From the NCBI RefSeq assembly GCF_021261315.1, contig NZ_JAJSAX010000007.1, positions 1 through 64,000 on the forward strand: 64,000 nt of DNA, in the 5' to 3' direction. The notes below the pieces were generated by a model. The model made no database searches and had not been told where the DNA came from. It was given only the letters and a program-made list of their open reading frames with translations. Source of the DNA: Epilithonimonas sp. JDS (GTDB lineage: Bacteria > Bacteroidota > Bacteroidia > Flavobacteriales > Weeksellaceae). This document shows, in pieces, positions 52,916 to 61,436 of this stretch; the stretch's first letter is position 1; each line of letters starts with the position of its first letter. Both the position numbers and the translations under genes were made by a program.

Positions 52916-52953
52916 AAAAAGCCAAGTTCCTTTTAATTGAACTTGGCTTTTTA
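52916..52953 (-). terminator. Terminator of the SDR gene
   Basis: AAAAAGCCAAGTTC and GAACTTGGCTTTTT are perfect 14-bp arms, just beyond the minus-strand stop at 52964. Confidence 0.85.
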
Positions 52954-52963
52954 CATTCACGTC

Positions 52964-54031
52964 TTAAGGGATCAATTTTTCTTTTTTTAATTTTTCAAAA
53001 AGATCTGTAAAAGAATCCAATGTACTTTGGAAAGTCGTAAATCCTAGTTTTCTGCTTTTTGCCATATCAGTCATCACTTCTATTGGCCTTCCGAGATCTA
53101 AATCTGTGTGCCATGCACTCGATATTTTGGAGAGATTATTTTCTTTAAGATCATATTTTTCTGCAATCTCTTCCCAAAGTGTATGGTCGTTTTGAAGTTC
53201 TTTTTCAAGTGGTCTGATTTCATTTTCAAAGCCTTCAAATTCGATTTGGAAATAATCTGCCATCTTTTCCCAAAGCCATTTCCATCGGAAAACATCGCCA
53301 TTAGCGATATTGAATGCCTGATTCTTCGCGGCTTCAGTTGTGGATGCCCAAATTAATTGCTTGGCAAGAACTCTGGCATCAGTCACGTCGGATAAGCCGT
53401 TCCATTGTGCAGATGATCCGGGGAAGATGAATTTCCTGCCGGTTTCTTTGCAGATGCTGGCATAGATCGCCAATGTTGTTCCCATATTCATCAGATTACC
53501 AACCGCATATCCAATAACGGTGTGAGGTCTGTGGATGCTCCAGGTAAAGTTATCCCGCTCAGCAGCTTCATACACTGCGTCTTCCTGAGCGTAATAAAAA
53601 TTGGGATATTTCAATCGTGGCTGTTCTTCACGCAACGGTGTTTCCGGCAAAGATCCTGCTTTTGCATAGGCTTCGAACGGTCCTAAATAATGCTTCAGTC
53701 CGGTAACCAAAGCCACGTGTTGAATGCTTTTTTTTGGAGATAATACATTTAATAAATTTCTGACAAGTGCGCTGTTGATTTTAATATTCTCTTCCTCGGT
53801 GTCATTCCGCATCCAGGTTGTGAAAAATAGGTGAGTAGGAGAGATGTTTTGTAGAGCTTCTGTAAGATTTTCTACATCTAATAAGTCAGCTTTTACAGGA
53901 ATCAAACCTTCGATGTTTGAATTGGGATTTCTCGCCAAACCATACGTTGTCCAGCCTTCTGAAATCAGTTCCTGAGCAAGATTGCTTCCCGTGATTCCGG
54001 TTGCGCCAACCACTAATGCAATATTTTCCAT
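52964..54031 (-). CDS. SDR-fold oxidoreductase, PRISE (progesterone 5-beta-reductase/iridoid synthase)-like
   Basis: A 355-residue extended SDR enzyme. The N terminus ALVVGATGITGSNLAQEL is the NAD(P)-binding Rossmann motif (TGxxGxxG type). A later FYYAQEDAVYEAAE segment holds the YxxxE-like element seen in PRISE enzymes instead of YxxxK. SIHRPHTVIGYAVGNLMN is also typical. The ATG at 54031 is preferred. Substrate unknown; enone-reductase activity is a family-level inference. A -7-like TAACTTTG lies upstream at 54057-54050. Confidence 0.83.
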   Translation of the reverse strand: MENIALVVGATGITGSNLAQELISEGWTTYGLARNPNSNIEGLIPVKADLLDVENLTEALQNISPTHLFFTTWMRNDTEEENIKINSALVRNLLNVLSPKKSIQHVALVTGLKHYLGPFEAYAKAGSLPETPLREEQPRLKYPNFYYAQEDAVYEAAERDNFTWSIHRPHTVIGYAVGNLMNMGTTLAIYASICKETGRKFIFPGSSAQWNGLSDVTDARVLAKQLIWASTTEAAKNQAFNIANGDVFRWKWLWEKMADYFQIEFEGFENEIRPLEKELQNDHTLWEEIAEKYDLKENNLSKISSAWHTDLDLGRPIEVMTDMAKSRKLGFTTFQSTLDSFTDLFEKLKKEKLIP

Positions 54032-54137
54032 AATTAAATTATTTGACTGCAAAGTTAAAGGCGTGCGGACAGAAAAAACTTGATCCAGATCATGAGTTTG
54101 TTTAGAACCTGTTTAAATTACATTGTAAAGTTTTACT

Positions 54138-54249
54138 AACCACATGGGCACATAGTTAATGCGGGGATTTAAGATAAAATAGTGCTTAATTAGTTCTATT
54201 TCATCTTGTCCCAAGCAAATATTGCGTTTTTCTATGTGACTATGTGGTT
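54138..54249. repeat. Dispersed element with terminal inverted repeats (copy 2)
   Basis: 112 bp bounded by AACCACATGGGCACATAG and CTATGTGACTATGTGGTT. Terminal repeats match those at 45637-45751 closely; interiors differ. It lies between two minus-strand genes and has no coding capacity. Confidence 0.7.
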
Positions 54250-54287
54250 ATTATTTTTTAAAAAGGTCAATATAAATCGAAAAAATA

Positions 54288-54866
54288 CTATTGTTTGGAA
54301 ATTTTCTTTCGTATTCTGCTGACGGTTTCAGGGCTGAGACCAAGGTAAGAAGCAATCAAAGCGTGAGAAAGTTTTTGTGTAATTTCAGGATGTTTTTCCA
54401 CCAACTGAATGTATTTTTCTTCCGCCGTAAAATTATTGGAAATAACCAGTCTGTAATCCTTTGTAACCAGACTATTTTGATAGAGAATCCTAAAGTACCG
54501 ATCCATTATTGGAATTTCCAATGTCAGTTTGTCGTAATTCTCACGGCTTATCATCAATAATTCTGAATCTTCGATTGCATCAATATTCAAAAAAGCTTTT
54601 TCCTGATTCAGAAAACTGTTAAAATCCGAAATCCACCAGCCTTCGAAAGCAAAGAGATTGATGCGCTCATTTCCTTTTTCATCAAGAATGTAAGATTTTA
54701 GAATGCCCTTGCTTACAATTGTCAAGTATTTGCAAATGTCGCCTTCCTGAAATAAAAATTGCTTTTTGCGTAATGTTTTTTGAACAAAAAAAGTTTTTAA
54801 TAATTCAATTTCCTCCTTTGTTAAATCAACTTTTTCCTGAATATGAGATATTAAGACATCAAACAT
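54288..54866 (-). CDS. Crp/Fnr family transcriptional regulator
   Basis: A 192-residue regulator with an N-terminal cyclic-nucleotide-binding-like beta roll (LFQEGDICKYLTIVSKGILKS, about 35-120) and a C-terminal HTH (ALIASYLGLSPETVSRIRKK). No Fnr-type cysteine cluster is present. Such short Crp-like proteins are common in flavobacteria. The ATG at 54866 is preferred to a GTG at 54893. It diverges from the DUF1826 gene by 114 bp and could regulate it (inference). Confidence 0.87.
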   Translation of the reverse strand: MFDVLISHIQEKVDLTKEEIELLKTFFVQKTLRKKQFLFQEGDICKYLTIVSKGILKSYILDEKGNERINLFAFEGWWISDFNSFLNQEKAFLNIDAIEDSELLMISRENYDKLTLEIPIMDRYFRILYQNSLVTKDYRLVISNNFTAEEKYIQLVEKHPEITQKLSHALIASYLGLSPETVSRIRKKISKQ

Positions 54867-54952
54867 AAAATCAATTTTTGAAATAATCAGCACATTTTAA
54901 TAATGTAAAGTTATTGTTTATAATTCGCTGAGCTCGCATTCATCTTATATAT

Positions 54953-54960
54953 TATTTTTG
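54953..54960 (+). promoter_or_regulatory. Possible -7 element for the DUF1826 gene
   Basis: TATTTTTG fits TAnnTTTG and lies 20 nt before the ATG at 54981; the -33 element is not obvious. Confidence 0.35.
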
Positions 54961-54980
54961 CAATAAATTAAATCCAGATT

Positions 54981-55679
54981 ATGAGTGATCAATTTTCCTG
55001 CAATCCGCAAGTCGCTGTCGTTCCAACTTTTGCTGAGCTTGTAGATGATAATTTTCAGGAAGCTGTGAATGCAGTATGTTGGGAAAGAAATCTGGAGGGC
55101 GATTTTAAAGAAATTGTTTCGAAACTTCAACTCAGGGAAAATATTACTGAAGTCACAAGCGATGATCTTTTATCTCTTCAGTTATCAAAAAAAGGTCAGT
55201 TGGCGAGGGAAATTATCCTTAATGATTTAAAATTATTATCTGATTTTGAAGCAATGCCGACGCTTAATTTGCTTAAAAGTTATGAGCGCGATGACGAGTT
55301 TGATTTCATTGAGACTGACGTCTATTCTTATCACGTAGATCGATCGCCTGTCGGAACCAATACATTTTTGTGTACTTATTACGGCGCTGCCAGCGATATT
55401 TTGCCTAATGATCAGGCCACTCAAAAAATTCTGATTCCTGAGATTAGGGAAAAGCTTAGAGCAATTTACGAAGGCTCGGAAGATGGATTTGAAAATTTTT
55501 TGGAAGAAAATTATTTTGATCTCCATTATCAGCCAAACTCAGATGCGCTTCCAATCAATTTGGGGCTGGGACATCTTTGGAAATTAGCTGTAGATAATCC
55601 CGAACAAAAAGTTTTACCCTGCATTCACAGAGCTCCAAAAGAAAATGATGGCGAATACCGATTGCTTTTGATTTGCTGA
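54981..55679 (+). CDS. DUF1826 family protein
   Basis: A 232-residue cytoplasmic protein. The segment YHVDRSPVGTNTFLCTYYG (about 115-135) and the C-terminal CIHRAPKENDGEYRLLLIC match the conserved blocks of DUF1826. In proteobacteria that family appears in zinc-homeostasis neighbourhoods. Here there is no zinc gene nearby, and a Crp/Fnr regulator is divergent to it. The function is unknown; conserved His, Asp and Cys residues could bind metal. Confidence 0.8.
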   Translation: MSDQFSCNPQVAVVPTFAELVDDNFQEAVNAVCWERNLEGDFKEIVSKLQLRENITEVTSDDLLSLQLSKKGQLAREIILNDLKLLSDFEAMPTLNLLKSYERDDEFDFIETDVYSYHVDRSPVGTNTFLCTYYGAASDILPNDQATQKILIPEIREKLRAIYEGSEDGFENFLEENYFDLHYQPNSDALPINLGLGHLWKLAVDNPEQKVLPCIHRAPKENDGEYRLLLIC

Positions 55680-55708
55680 TAAGTGACTTGAAATTTCGAA
55701 TTGAAAAA

Positions 55709-55741
55709 TAAAAAAGCAGCAAGAATATTTGCTGCTTTTTC
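55709..55741. terminator. Bidirectional terminator between DUF1826 and tRNA-Glu 3
   Basis: AAAAAGCAGCAA and TTGCTGCTTTTT are perfect arms around a 6-nt loop. It follows the DUF1826 stop and the minus-strand tRNA end. Confidence 0.85.
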
Positions 55742-55748
55742 TGTTTGG

Positions 55749-55820
55749 TAGCCTATAGGGGAATCGAACCGCTGTTGCAAGAAAGAAAATCTTGAGTCCT
55801 AACCACTAGACGAATAGGCC
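55749..55820 (-). tRNA. tRNA-Glu (anticodon UUC), divergent third copy
   Basis: A 72-nt cloverleaf with a complete acceptor stem (GGCCTAT/ATAGGCT), anticodon stem CAAGA/TCTTG and loop TTTTCTT with TTC. The T-stem reads AGCGG/CCCCT, giving one C-C mismatch at its third pair, unlike the two copies near 47.7 kb. It still looks functional but differs at many stem positions. Confidence 0.85.
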
Positions 55821-55878
55821 GTTGGATTTGTGGACTGCAAAAATAAAGACTTTATATTCGTTAGACAAATGATTTTTT

Positions 55879-57162
55879 CTATTTCAGTTTTTTCTCAATG
55901 ACAGTATTTGTGATTCCTCTGTTTTCAAAATCTTTCTGAGCTTTAATCGCGTCTTCAAGAGATCTGTATTTTCCGTAAGTATAATAAAAAATACCGCTCT
56001 CCTTATTTCTGATGATGTCGGGAATGGTTTTCATAATGGTTGATTTGGAATCCAGTTTGTCTTTTCCGGAATAGATTTCCAAAGTATAATATCCAGTTCC
56101 CAAAGTCTGATTCGGAACAAAACTGATGGCCATAGAATTTCTGAAACCGGCATCTTTAGCAGTTTTAAGATTCGTATCCCGTACGGAAGCGAAGTTGGTA
56201 GTTCCGTAATAATATTTATAGAATCCGTTTTCTTTGATTGGCAGGATGTATTTCAAACCTTTCAATGCAGGATCTTCGTCTCTGTATTTATTTGGCGTGC
56301 TCATCAGTAAAATTCTGAAATCATTTTTCAATGGCTGCTCAGCAGGTTTTTCCGGTTCCGGTTCTTTTACGTTTCGGTCCACCAGTTTTTTGTAGCTTAC
56401 AATAGCGTTGTAAATACTTTCTGCAATCGCCTGCTGACCTTCCTCTGTAGAAATGTAATGTGCATCATCATAATTGTTGACAAAGCCGGTTTCAATCAGG
56501 ATTGACGGCATCGCATTCATTCTTAAAACGTGCAGATTTTCCTGTTTCACACCGCGAGACATTCTTTTGTCTTTTTTTACAAAATTATCCTCTACCAATC
56601 CGCCGATGATTAAGCTGGCTTCCAGATATTTGCTTTGCTGGATTTTGAGAGCGATCAGAGATTCGGGAGAGCTTGGATTGTATGAGGCGAAGTTTTCTTT
56701 ATCCTTTTCATCAAGGAAGATTACATCGTTTTCCGCTTTTGCCACATCCAGATTGGCTCTGTTTTGATTGGGACCCTGTACGAAAGTCTCGGTTCCCTGG
56801 GCGGTTGCGCTTTTACTTGGCGAAGAATTCACGTGAACTGAGATGAAAAGATCCGCTTTGCTTCTGTTGGCAAGATCTGTTCTGTATGTTAAGGATGGAT
56901 ATTCGTCAATTTTTCTGGTGTAGATGACTTTGTATTCTTTATTTTTTTCCAGCATTCTTCCCAATTTCAGAACAATGCCTAGTGTGACGTTTTTTTCCTG
57001 TACAGATCCGATGTCTCCATAGTTTCTATTAGCGCCAATGTCGCTTCCACCGTGGCCTGCATCCAGAACCAACGTGAATTTTTTCTGCGAATAAAAGCAA
57101 CTAAAACTAATAAAAAACGTTAACAGAAAAAAAAATTTATTATAAAGTGTTGACCTAATCAT
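55879..57162 (-). CDS. N-acetylmuramoyl-L-alanine amidase with C-terminal SPOR-like domain
   Basis: A 427-residue cell-wall hydrolase, amidase-3 family. After a signal peptide (CFYSQ) comes the zinc amidase core with VLDAGHGGSDIGANR (His, Glu in YGDIGSVQEKN), SVHVNSS and the catalytic Glu in SILIETGFVNN. Residues about 345-427 resemble a SPOR domain (IFYYTYGKYRSLEDAIKAQ), which binds denuded septal glycan. It splits daughter-cell peptidoglycan. It diverges from lptD with 42 bp between starts, an arrangement I recall as common in flavobacteria. Confidence 0.9.
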   Translation of the reverse strand: MIRSTLYNKFFFLLTFFISFSCFYSQKKFTLVLDAGHGGSDIGANRNYGDIGSVQEKNVTLGIVLKLGRMLEKNKEYKVIYTRKIDEYPSLTYRTDLANRSKADLFISVHVNSSPSKSATAQGTETFVQGPNQNRANLDVAKAENDVIFLDEKDKENFASYNPSSPESLIALKIQQSKYLEASLIIGGLVEDNFVKKDKRMSRGVKQENLHVLRMNAMPSILIETGFVNNYDDAHYISTEEGQQAIAESIYNAIVSYKKLVDRNVKEPEPEKPAEQPLKNDFRILLMSTPNKYRDEDPALKGLKYILPIKENGFYKYYYGTTNFASVRDTNLKTAKDAGFRNSMAISFVPNQTLGTGYYTLEIYSGKDKLDSKSTIMKTIPDIIRNKESGIFYYTYGKYRSLEDAIKAQKDFENRGITNTVIEKKLK

Positions 57163-57182
57163 TTTAATCTTTAAAATTTAAT

Positions 57183-57190
57183 TAATTTTG
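57183..57190 (+). promoter_or_regulatory. Possible -7 element for lptD
   Basis: TAATTTTG fits TAnnTTTG and lies 14 nt before the ATG at 57205, inside the 42-bp divergent region. No -33 element is clear. Confidence 0.4.
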
Positions 57191-57204
57191 AACCCAATTT
57201 CAGA

Positions 57205-59826
57205 ATGACTGCCTTGGCTCGAAGTATTTTCAAAAGTATATTACTAATTTTAAATATCCTAATTTTTAACAATATTTTAGCACAAACTGTGCCTACAAAT
57301 ACTGCTGAAAAAAATGATGTTCGGGATTCTATCAGTATAACCAAAGATTCCTTAGGAATAAAGAAAGATACCATCATCCCAAAGGAACAGCTGGAGGATG
57401 TGGTCAAGATGAAAGCGGAATACAAAACCAGCTCTTCCATCTCCAACAAGCAGACTACGCTTCAAAAAAACGCCCAGATCATCTATCAGGATATGCAGAT
57501 CGATGCAGACTACATCAGATTTGAATGGGAAACAGGAAAAGTCTACGCTAGAGGCGAGCAGGACAAAAACGGTAAGATCATAACGCCGGCCGTTGCCACA
57601 CAGGGCGGTAAAAAATTCGAGTACAGCGAGGTTATTTATAATATCAAAACCAAGCAGGCCATTGCCTTCAATGCAAGGACGGAGGAAAGTGAAGGTGTGA
57701 TCGTCGCTCAGAAAACCAAAAAGTATAATGATTCGGTGTTTGTAATGAGCCGAGCCATGTACACAACCGACGAATATTTCCTAAAGAAAAAAGATTCGCT
57801 TGCGGATTATCATATGTCTGCAAGGATGATCAAACTTCTGAAAGGCAAAGACAATGCACAGATCGTAACAGGACCGATTCAAATGTACATTGAGCAGGTT
57901 CCGACACCTTTAATATTACCATTCGCCATTCTTCCTTTTTCTGATAAAAGATCTGCCGGGATTTTGATTCCGAGTTTTGGAGAGCGTCAGGATGTGGGGT
58001 TCTTTCTGAATGGTTTGGGATATTATCAGCCGATCGGCGATCATTTTGATTTGAAAATTCTGGCAGATCTCTATACCAAAGGAAGCTGGAACTTAAAACC
58101 GGAACTCAACTACCTCAAAAAGTACAGATATTCAGGAAATTTTGCAGCAGATTATGGCTACACCGTTCGTGGTATCAAAGGTTTGGATGATTACTCCAGA
58201 ACCAAAACATTTAGGATTGCGTGGCGACATTCACAGGATTCTAAAGCCAATCCTTACTTTACCTTCAACGCGAGTGTCGATATCGTAAGCAGCAAGTTTT
58301 ATAACAATACGGTTAATAACAATTATATCTTCAACCAGAATGTCCTGAACACGCAGCAGACTTCCAGAGTCAACGTGACCAAGCGTTTTCTGAATCTTCC
58401 GTTGACGATCAGTGCGAGTATGGCTTATTCCCAGAACTTTGCGACTGGATTGACTGATCTTCGTTTGCCGGATATGACTGTAGCAATCAATCAGTTTTAT
58501 TTGTTTAAACCAAAAACTGGTGTTAGAACTGGCCTGCTAGAGAATATTAATGTGAATACTGGTTTAGCTTTCAGTAATTATGTGACGACTACGGAAGATC
58601 AGCTTTTCAAAAAAGGGATGTGGGAAGACCTGAAAACAGGTGCGAAGAACAACATCTCGATGTCCACAAACACCACTTTGGCAAAGTACTTCACATTCAC
58701 GATTTCTGCCAATGCAGACAATGTGATTACGACGAAAACATTAGAGAAAAAATACAATCCCATTACCAATCTTGTGGAAGATAACTTCGTGAATGGGATT
58801 GCAGGATATTCTACTTTCTCTGCCAGCACCAGTTTGCAGACTGTGTTGTACGGGCAGAAAAACTTCAGCAAAACGTCTCCGATTGTCGCGATCCGTCATA
58901 TGATCACGCCGAGTATGAGTTTCAATTATTCTCCGGATTTTGGCGACAGATCTTGGGGCTATTTCAAAAATTATTCTAATGCCAGAGGCGAGATGACGCC
59001 TTATTCTATCTTCGAACAGGGGATTTATGGGGCACCGACTTCCGGACTCACGCAGAGTGTTGGTTTTAATATCAACAATAACCTGGAGATGAAAGTAAGA
59101 TCCAAATCGGATTCTACCGGTGTTAAAAAAGTAAAAATCTTCGAAAACCTAAACGTTACAGGGAACTATAACTTCGCAGCAGAGCGAAACAAATGGTCGG
59201 TTTTCACAGTGAACGGACAGTCTTCTTTCTTTAATAATAAACTAAATGTCAACACAAGTCTTACTTTAGAACCTTACAGAATTGCTTTCACAGATGGAAG
59301 TGACATCGGGGTGAGAACAGAGGATTTCGGACATTTCAGTCTTCAGGGTTTCAATCTTCAGTTGTCATATCCTATGAGTGAGGCAATTTTTGGAAAGAAG
59401 GAAGAACTCTCGAAAAAATATAAAAAGAAGGGTGAGATCCGAAATGAAAATTATTTCTTCGATGATGATAATTATTCCCACTACACCCCAACCTGGACCT
59501 TGAATGTGAATGCCAATTATGCCTACACCAGAAGTCTTTCCAGATTGCCAACCAAAACGGCAACACTAGGTCTGGACGGCAGCATCAAACTGACACCTTA
59601 CTGGAATATCAACGGAAGTACCAACTATGACATTGAGCAAAAAGCTCTTGGCTACACCCGTCTTGGGTTTGCAAGAGATCAGCGTAGTTTTACGATCACG
59701 TTCAACTGGGTACCGTTTGGGCAGTACAAGGTTTACGATTTCTTCATCGGAATCAAAGCCAACATCCTGAAAGATGCCGTGAAGTACAAGGAGAGAAGTT
59801 TCACGCAACCCAACAGTACTTTCTAG
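57205..59826 (+). CDS. lptD: LptD-like LPS assembly outer-membrane protein
   Basis: An 873-residue outer-membrane protein. The N terminus is hydrophobic (export signal), then an OstA/LptA-like beta-jellyroll region (about 75-230, with QIYQDMQIDADYIRFEW-like strands). The C-terminal barrel has many alternating aromatic strands. The segment PTPLILPFAILPFSDKRSAGILIPSFG is the conserved LptD transition motif in Bacteroidota. It inserts lipopolysaccharide into the outer leaflet. Length and order agree with the family, although sequence is divergent from E. coli LptD. Confidence 0.88.
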   Translation: MTALARSIFKSILLILNILIFNNILAQTVPTNTAEKNDVRDSISITKDSLGIKKDTIIPKEQLEDVVKMKAEYKTSSSISNKQTTLQKNAQIIYQDMQIDADYIRFEWETGKVYARGEQDKNGKIITPAVATQGGKKFEYSEVIYNIKTKQAIAFNARTEESEGVIVAQKTKKYNDSVFVMSRAMYTTDEYFLKKKDSLADYHMSARMIKLLKGKDNAQIVTGPIQMYIEQVPTPLILPFAILPFSDKRSAGILIPSFGERQDVGFFLNGLGYYQPIGDHFDLKILADLYTKGSWNLKPELNYLKKYRYSGNFAADYGYTVRGIKGLDDYSRTKTFRIAWRHSQDSKANPYFTFNASVDIVSSKFYNNTVNNNYIFNQNVLNTQQTSRVNVTKRFLNLPLTISASMAYSQNFATGLTDLRLPDMTVAINQFYLFKPKTGVRTGLLENINVNTGLAFSNYVTTTEDQLFKKGMWEDLKTGAKNNISMSTNTTLAKYFTFTISANADNVITTKTLEKKYNPITNLVEDNFVNGIAGYSTFSASTSLQTVLYGQKNFSKTSPIVAIRHMITPSMSFNYSPDFGDRSWGYFKNYSNARGEMTPYSIFEQGIYGAPTSGLTQSVGFNINNNLEMKVRSKSDSTGVKKVKIFENLNVTGNYNFAAERNKWSVFTVNGQSSFFNNKLNVNTSLTLEPYRIAFTDGSDIGVRTEDFGHFSLQGFNLQLSYPMSEAIFGKKEELSKKYKKKGEIRNENYFFDDDNYSHYTPTWTLNVNANYAYTRSLSRLPTKTATLGLDGSIKLTPYWNINGSTNYDIEQKALGYTRLGFARDQRSFTITFNWVPFGQYKVYDFFIGIKANILKDAVKYKERSFTQPNSTF

Positions 59827-59873
59827 GATTTGTCAAAAATTTGTATAGTTTTGTAAAAATTAATATTTAAGCA

Positions 59874-60254
59874 ATGAAGAAGATTATTCATACCTCAGAA
59901 GCTCCTGCTGCAATTGGTCCTTATTCACAGGCCACGTTGGTCAACGGGACTTTGTATATTTCCGGTCAGATTCCTGTAGATCCCGAAAACGGCAAACTGG
60001 TGGAAGGCATCCAAAAAGAAACACATCAGGTAATGAAAAACCTAAAAGCGATTCTAAAAGCCGCGGATATGGATTTCAGCAATGCGGTGAAAGCTTCTAT
60101 CTTCCTGAAAAATATGGACGACTTTGCTGAGGTGAATGAGATCTATGCTTCATACTTCGAAAACGAAATCTATCCGGCAAGGGAAACCGTTCAGGTCTCA
60201 TGCCTTCCCAAAAATGTAGATGTGGAGATCTCGATGATCGCCTTCAAAGATTAA
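59874..60254 (+). CDS. ridA: RidA family reactive-intermediate deaminase
   Basis: A 126-residue YjgF/YER057c/UK114-family protein that hydrolyses reactive enamine/imine intermediates from PLP enzymes. Signature residues: AAIGPYSQATLVNGTLYISGQIPVD, a Glu-x-Thr-like region, and the active-site Arg in YPARETVQVSCLP, ending VEISMIAFKD. It follows lptD by 47 bp with a possible -7 box TAGTTTTG at 59846-59853. Its stop codon lies 2 bp before the next gene. Confidence 0.93.
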   Translation: MKKIIHTSEAPAAIGPYSQATLVNGTLYISGQIPVDPENGKLVEGIQKETHQVMKNLKAILKAADMDFSNAVKASIFLKNMDDFAEVNEIYASYFENEIYPARETVQVSCLPKNVDVEISMIAFKD

Positions 60255-60256
60255 GA

Positions 60257-60721
60257 ATGAATTTCTGTAGGAATACCATAGGTGTTTTGGCTGGCCTGGC
60301 AGTCGCTGCTCTCATTATCACACTGGGGATAAAGATTGACTCCTCGTGGGTAACCTACAAACAGTTTGCGCCGTTTGACCATTGGGAAACGCTGCTGAGA
60401 TCTGTCCAGCACAAGGATTCCTTCTTTGTAGCTCTATTATTCTTCGGAGGATTGGGTGTTACGTTTGGTGGTGTGGTGACTGCCATTATTGTAAAATATG
60501 CTAAGGTAGCTTATGCCATTCTGATAGGCTTCATTATGCTTTTCATTGCGATGCTGGATATTATTATCTATCCTTACCATCCGGTTTTCTACAAAATCTC
60601 CATCTTCCTCATCTTCTTCCCATTCTCCTGGATTGGCGGGAAAATCACCGAAGTCATCTACGAGAGACGAAAAAAACGAGAGAAACAATTATTACTGAAA
60701 AATAAGAAACCACAAGTTTAG
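60257..60721 (+). CDS. Small multi-pass membrane protein
   Basis: A 154-residue protein with four predicted transmembrane helices and a basic, lysine-rich C terminus. I recognise no enzymatic motif. The ATG at 60257 is preferred; the longer in-frame reading would overlap ridA. The stop codon lies inside the terminator hairpin. It is likely cotranscribed with ridA. Confidence 0.7.
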   Translation: MNFCRNTIGVLAGLAVAALIITLGIKIDSSWVTYKQFAPFDHWETLLRSVQHKDSFFVALLFFGGLGVTFGGVVTAIIVKYAKVAYAILIGFIMLFIAMLDIIIYPYHPVFYKISIFLIFFPFSWIGGKITEVIYERRKKREKQLLLKNKKPQV

Positions 60722-60736
60722 GCTTGTGGTTTTTTG
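60707..60736. terminator. Terminator overlapping the stop codon
   Basis: AAACCACAAG and CTTGTGGTTT arms enclose a 6-nt loop that includes the TAG stop. A T-run follows on the plus strand, and an A-run on the left gives bidirectional use. Confidence 0.8.
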
Positions 60737-60783
60737 TTTGAATTTATTCAGCTGCTATATTTAATAATGCTGTTATTCCTAGA

Positions 60784-61149
60784 CTATTCAATTTTATGGA
60801 TCTGCTTATATACTCCGATCTGAGTTTTCAGTGAAAGAATTTCTTCATCCCTTTCTTTTAATTGTTCCCGGAGTGCTTTTTCCTTTTCCGTTTCGAAATC
60901 CACATCCAGTTTCTGCCCCAGATACATCAGGAAATTAAACTGTATCGCTCTGCTTAGTCGCCACAGGATCTTGGTCTGCAGCGATGATTGTTTGAAGTAT
61001 TGGTTCAGCGTTGTGGGGATGATGCCGAGGTGATCTGCCACATCTTTTTTCTTCAGGTTTTGTTGTTTGATCTCCCAGTGCACCAGATTACCAATATGCA
61101 AAGGATCTGACTCCTCTTTTTGTGAAAATTTTTTTGCAGTTGTTTCCAT
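60784..61149 (-). CDS. Small HTH DNA-binding protein with C-terminal coiled coil
   Basis: A 121-residue protein. Residues about 17-65 resemble an XRE/phage-repressor HTH (IGNLVHWEIKQQNLKKKDVADHLGIIPTTLNQYFKQSS). Residues about 85-121 form a charged coiled coil, likely for dimerisation. It has no catalytic motif. Its start lies 38 bp from an array of at least seven TGG-N9-CCA sites (61187-61382), suggesting it or a relative binds there and autoregulates. There is no partner toxin gene. Alternatives are a plasmid-like partition or phage-type regulator. I did not find a matching named family. Confidence 0.72.
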   Translation of the reverse strand: METTAKKFSQKEESDPLHIGNLVHWEIKQQNLKKKDVADHLGIIPTTLNQYFKQSSLQTKILWRLSRAIQFNFLMYLGQKLDVDFETEKEKALREQLKERDEEILSLKTQIGVYKQIHKIE

Positions 61150-61186
61150 ATCTGTATTTATTAGTTTATTATAAAGCTATTATAAG

Positions 61187-61382
61187 CTGGTTATAAAGAC
61201 CAAGTGGGTAATTGATTTTAATAAGTCTGCTGGTTAAAATGCCTAATTATGTTGGTAAAAATGACCAACTTAATTGGTTAAGAAACTGTGGTAAGTTGGT
61301 GTTAAAAACCAACTTAGTTATTATTTATTGTTATTTACTTGGTTAAGATAGCCAAGTATTTTGGTTGTTTTAACCTGATTTT
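61187..61382. repeat. 22-bp iteron-like array of TGG-N9-CCA sites
   Basis: TTGG or CTGG starts occur at 61187, 61230, 61252, 61274, 61296, 61339 and 61361. The steps are 43, 22, 22, 22, 43 and 22 bp, so all lie on one roughly 22-bp lattice with two degenerate positions. Five or more units contain TGG-N9-CCA or near variants, a 15-bp dyad. The array directly precedes the small HTH gene and ends at a terminator. The regular phase suggests cooperative protein binding on one DNA face. Confidence 0.8.
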
Positions 61383-61385
61383 ATC

Positions 61386-61411
61386 AAAAAACTCCGCTTA
61401 TTTGCGGAGTT
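61386..61411 (-). terminator. Terminator of the 162-residue hypothetical gene
   Basis: AACTCCGC and GCGGAGTT arms around a short loop are followed on the minus strand by a U-run. It separates that gene from the repeat array. Confidence 0.8.
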
Positions 61412-61436
61412 AGGAAGTTTTGCCGGTGCCGGGCTT

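Noticed and set aside
61187-61382. CRISPR array
   Set aside because: Units are only about 22 bp apart with no unique spacers, repeats are degenerate, and no cas gene is present.
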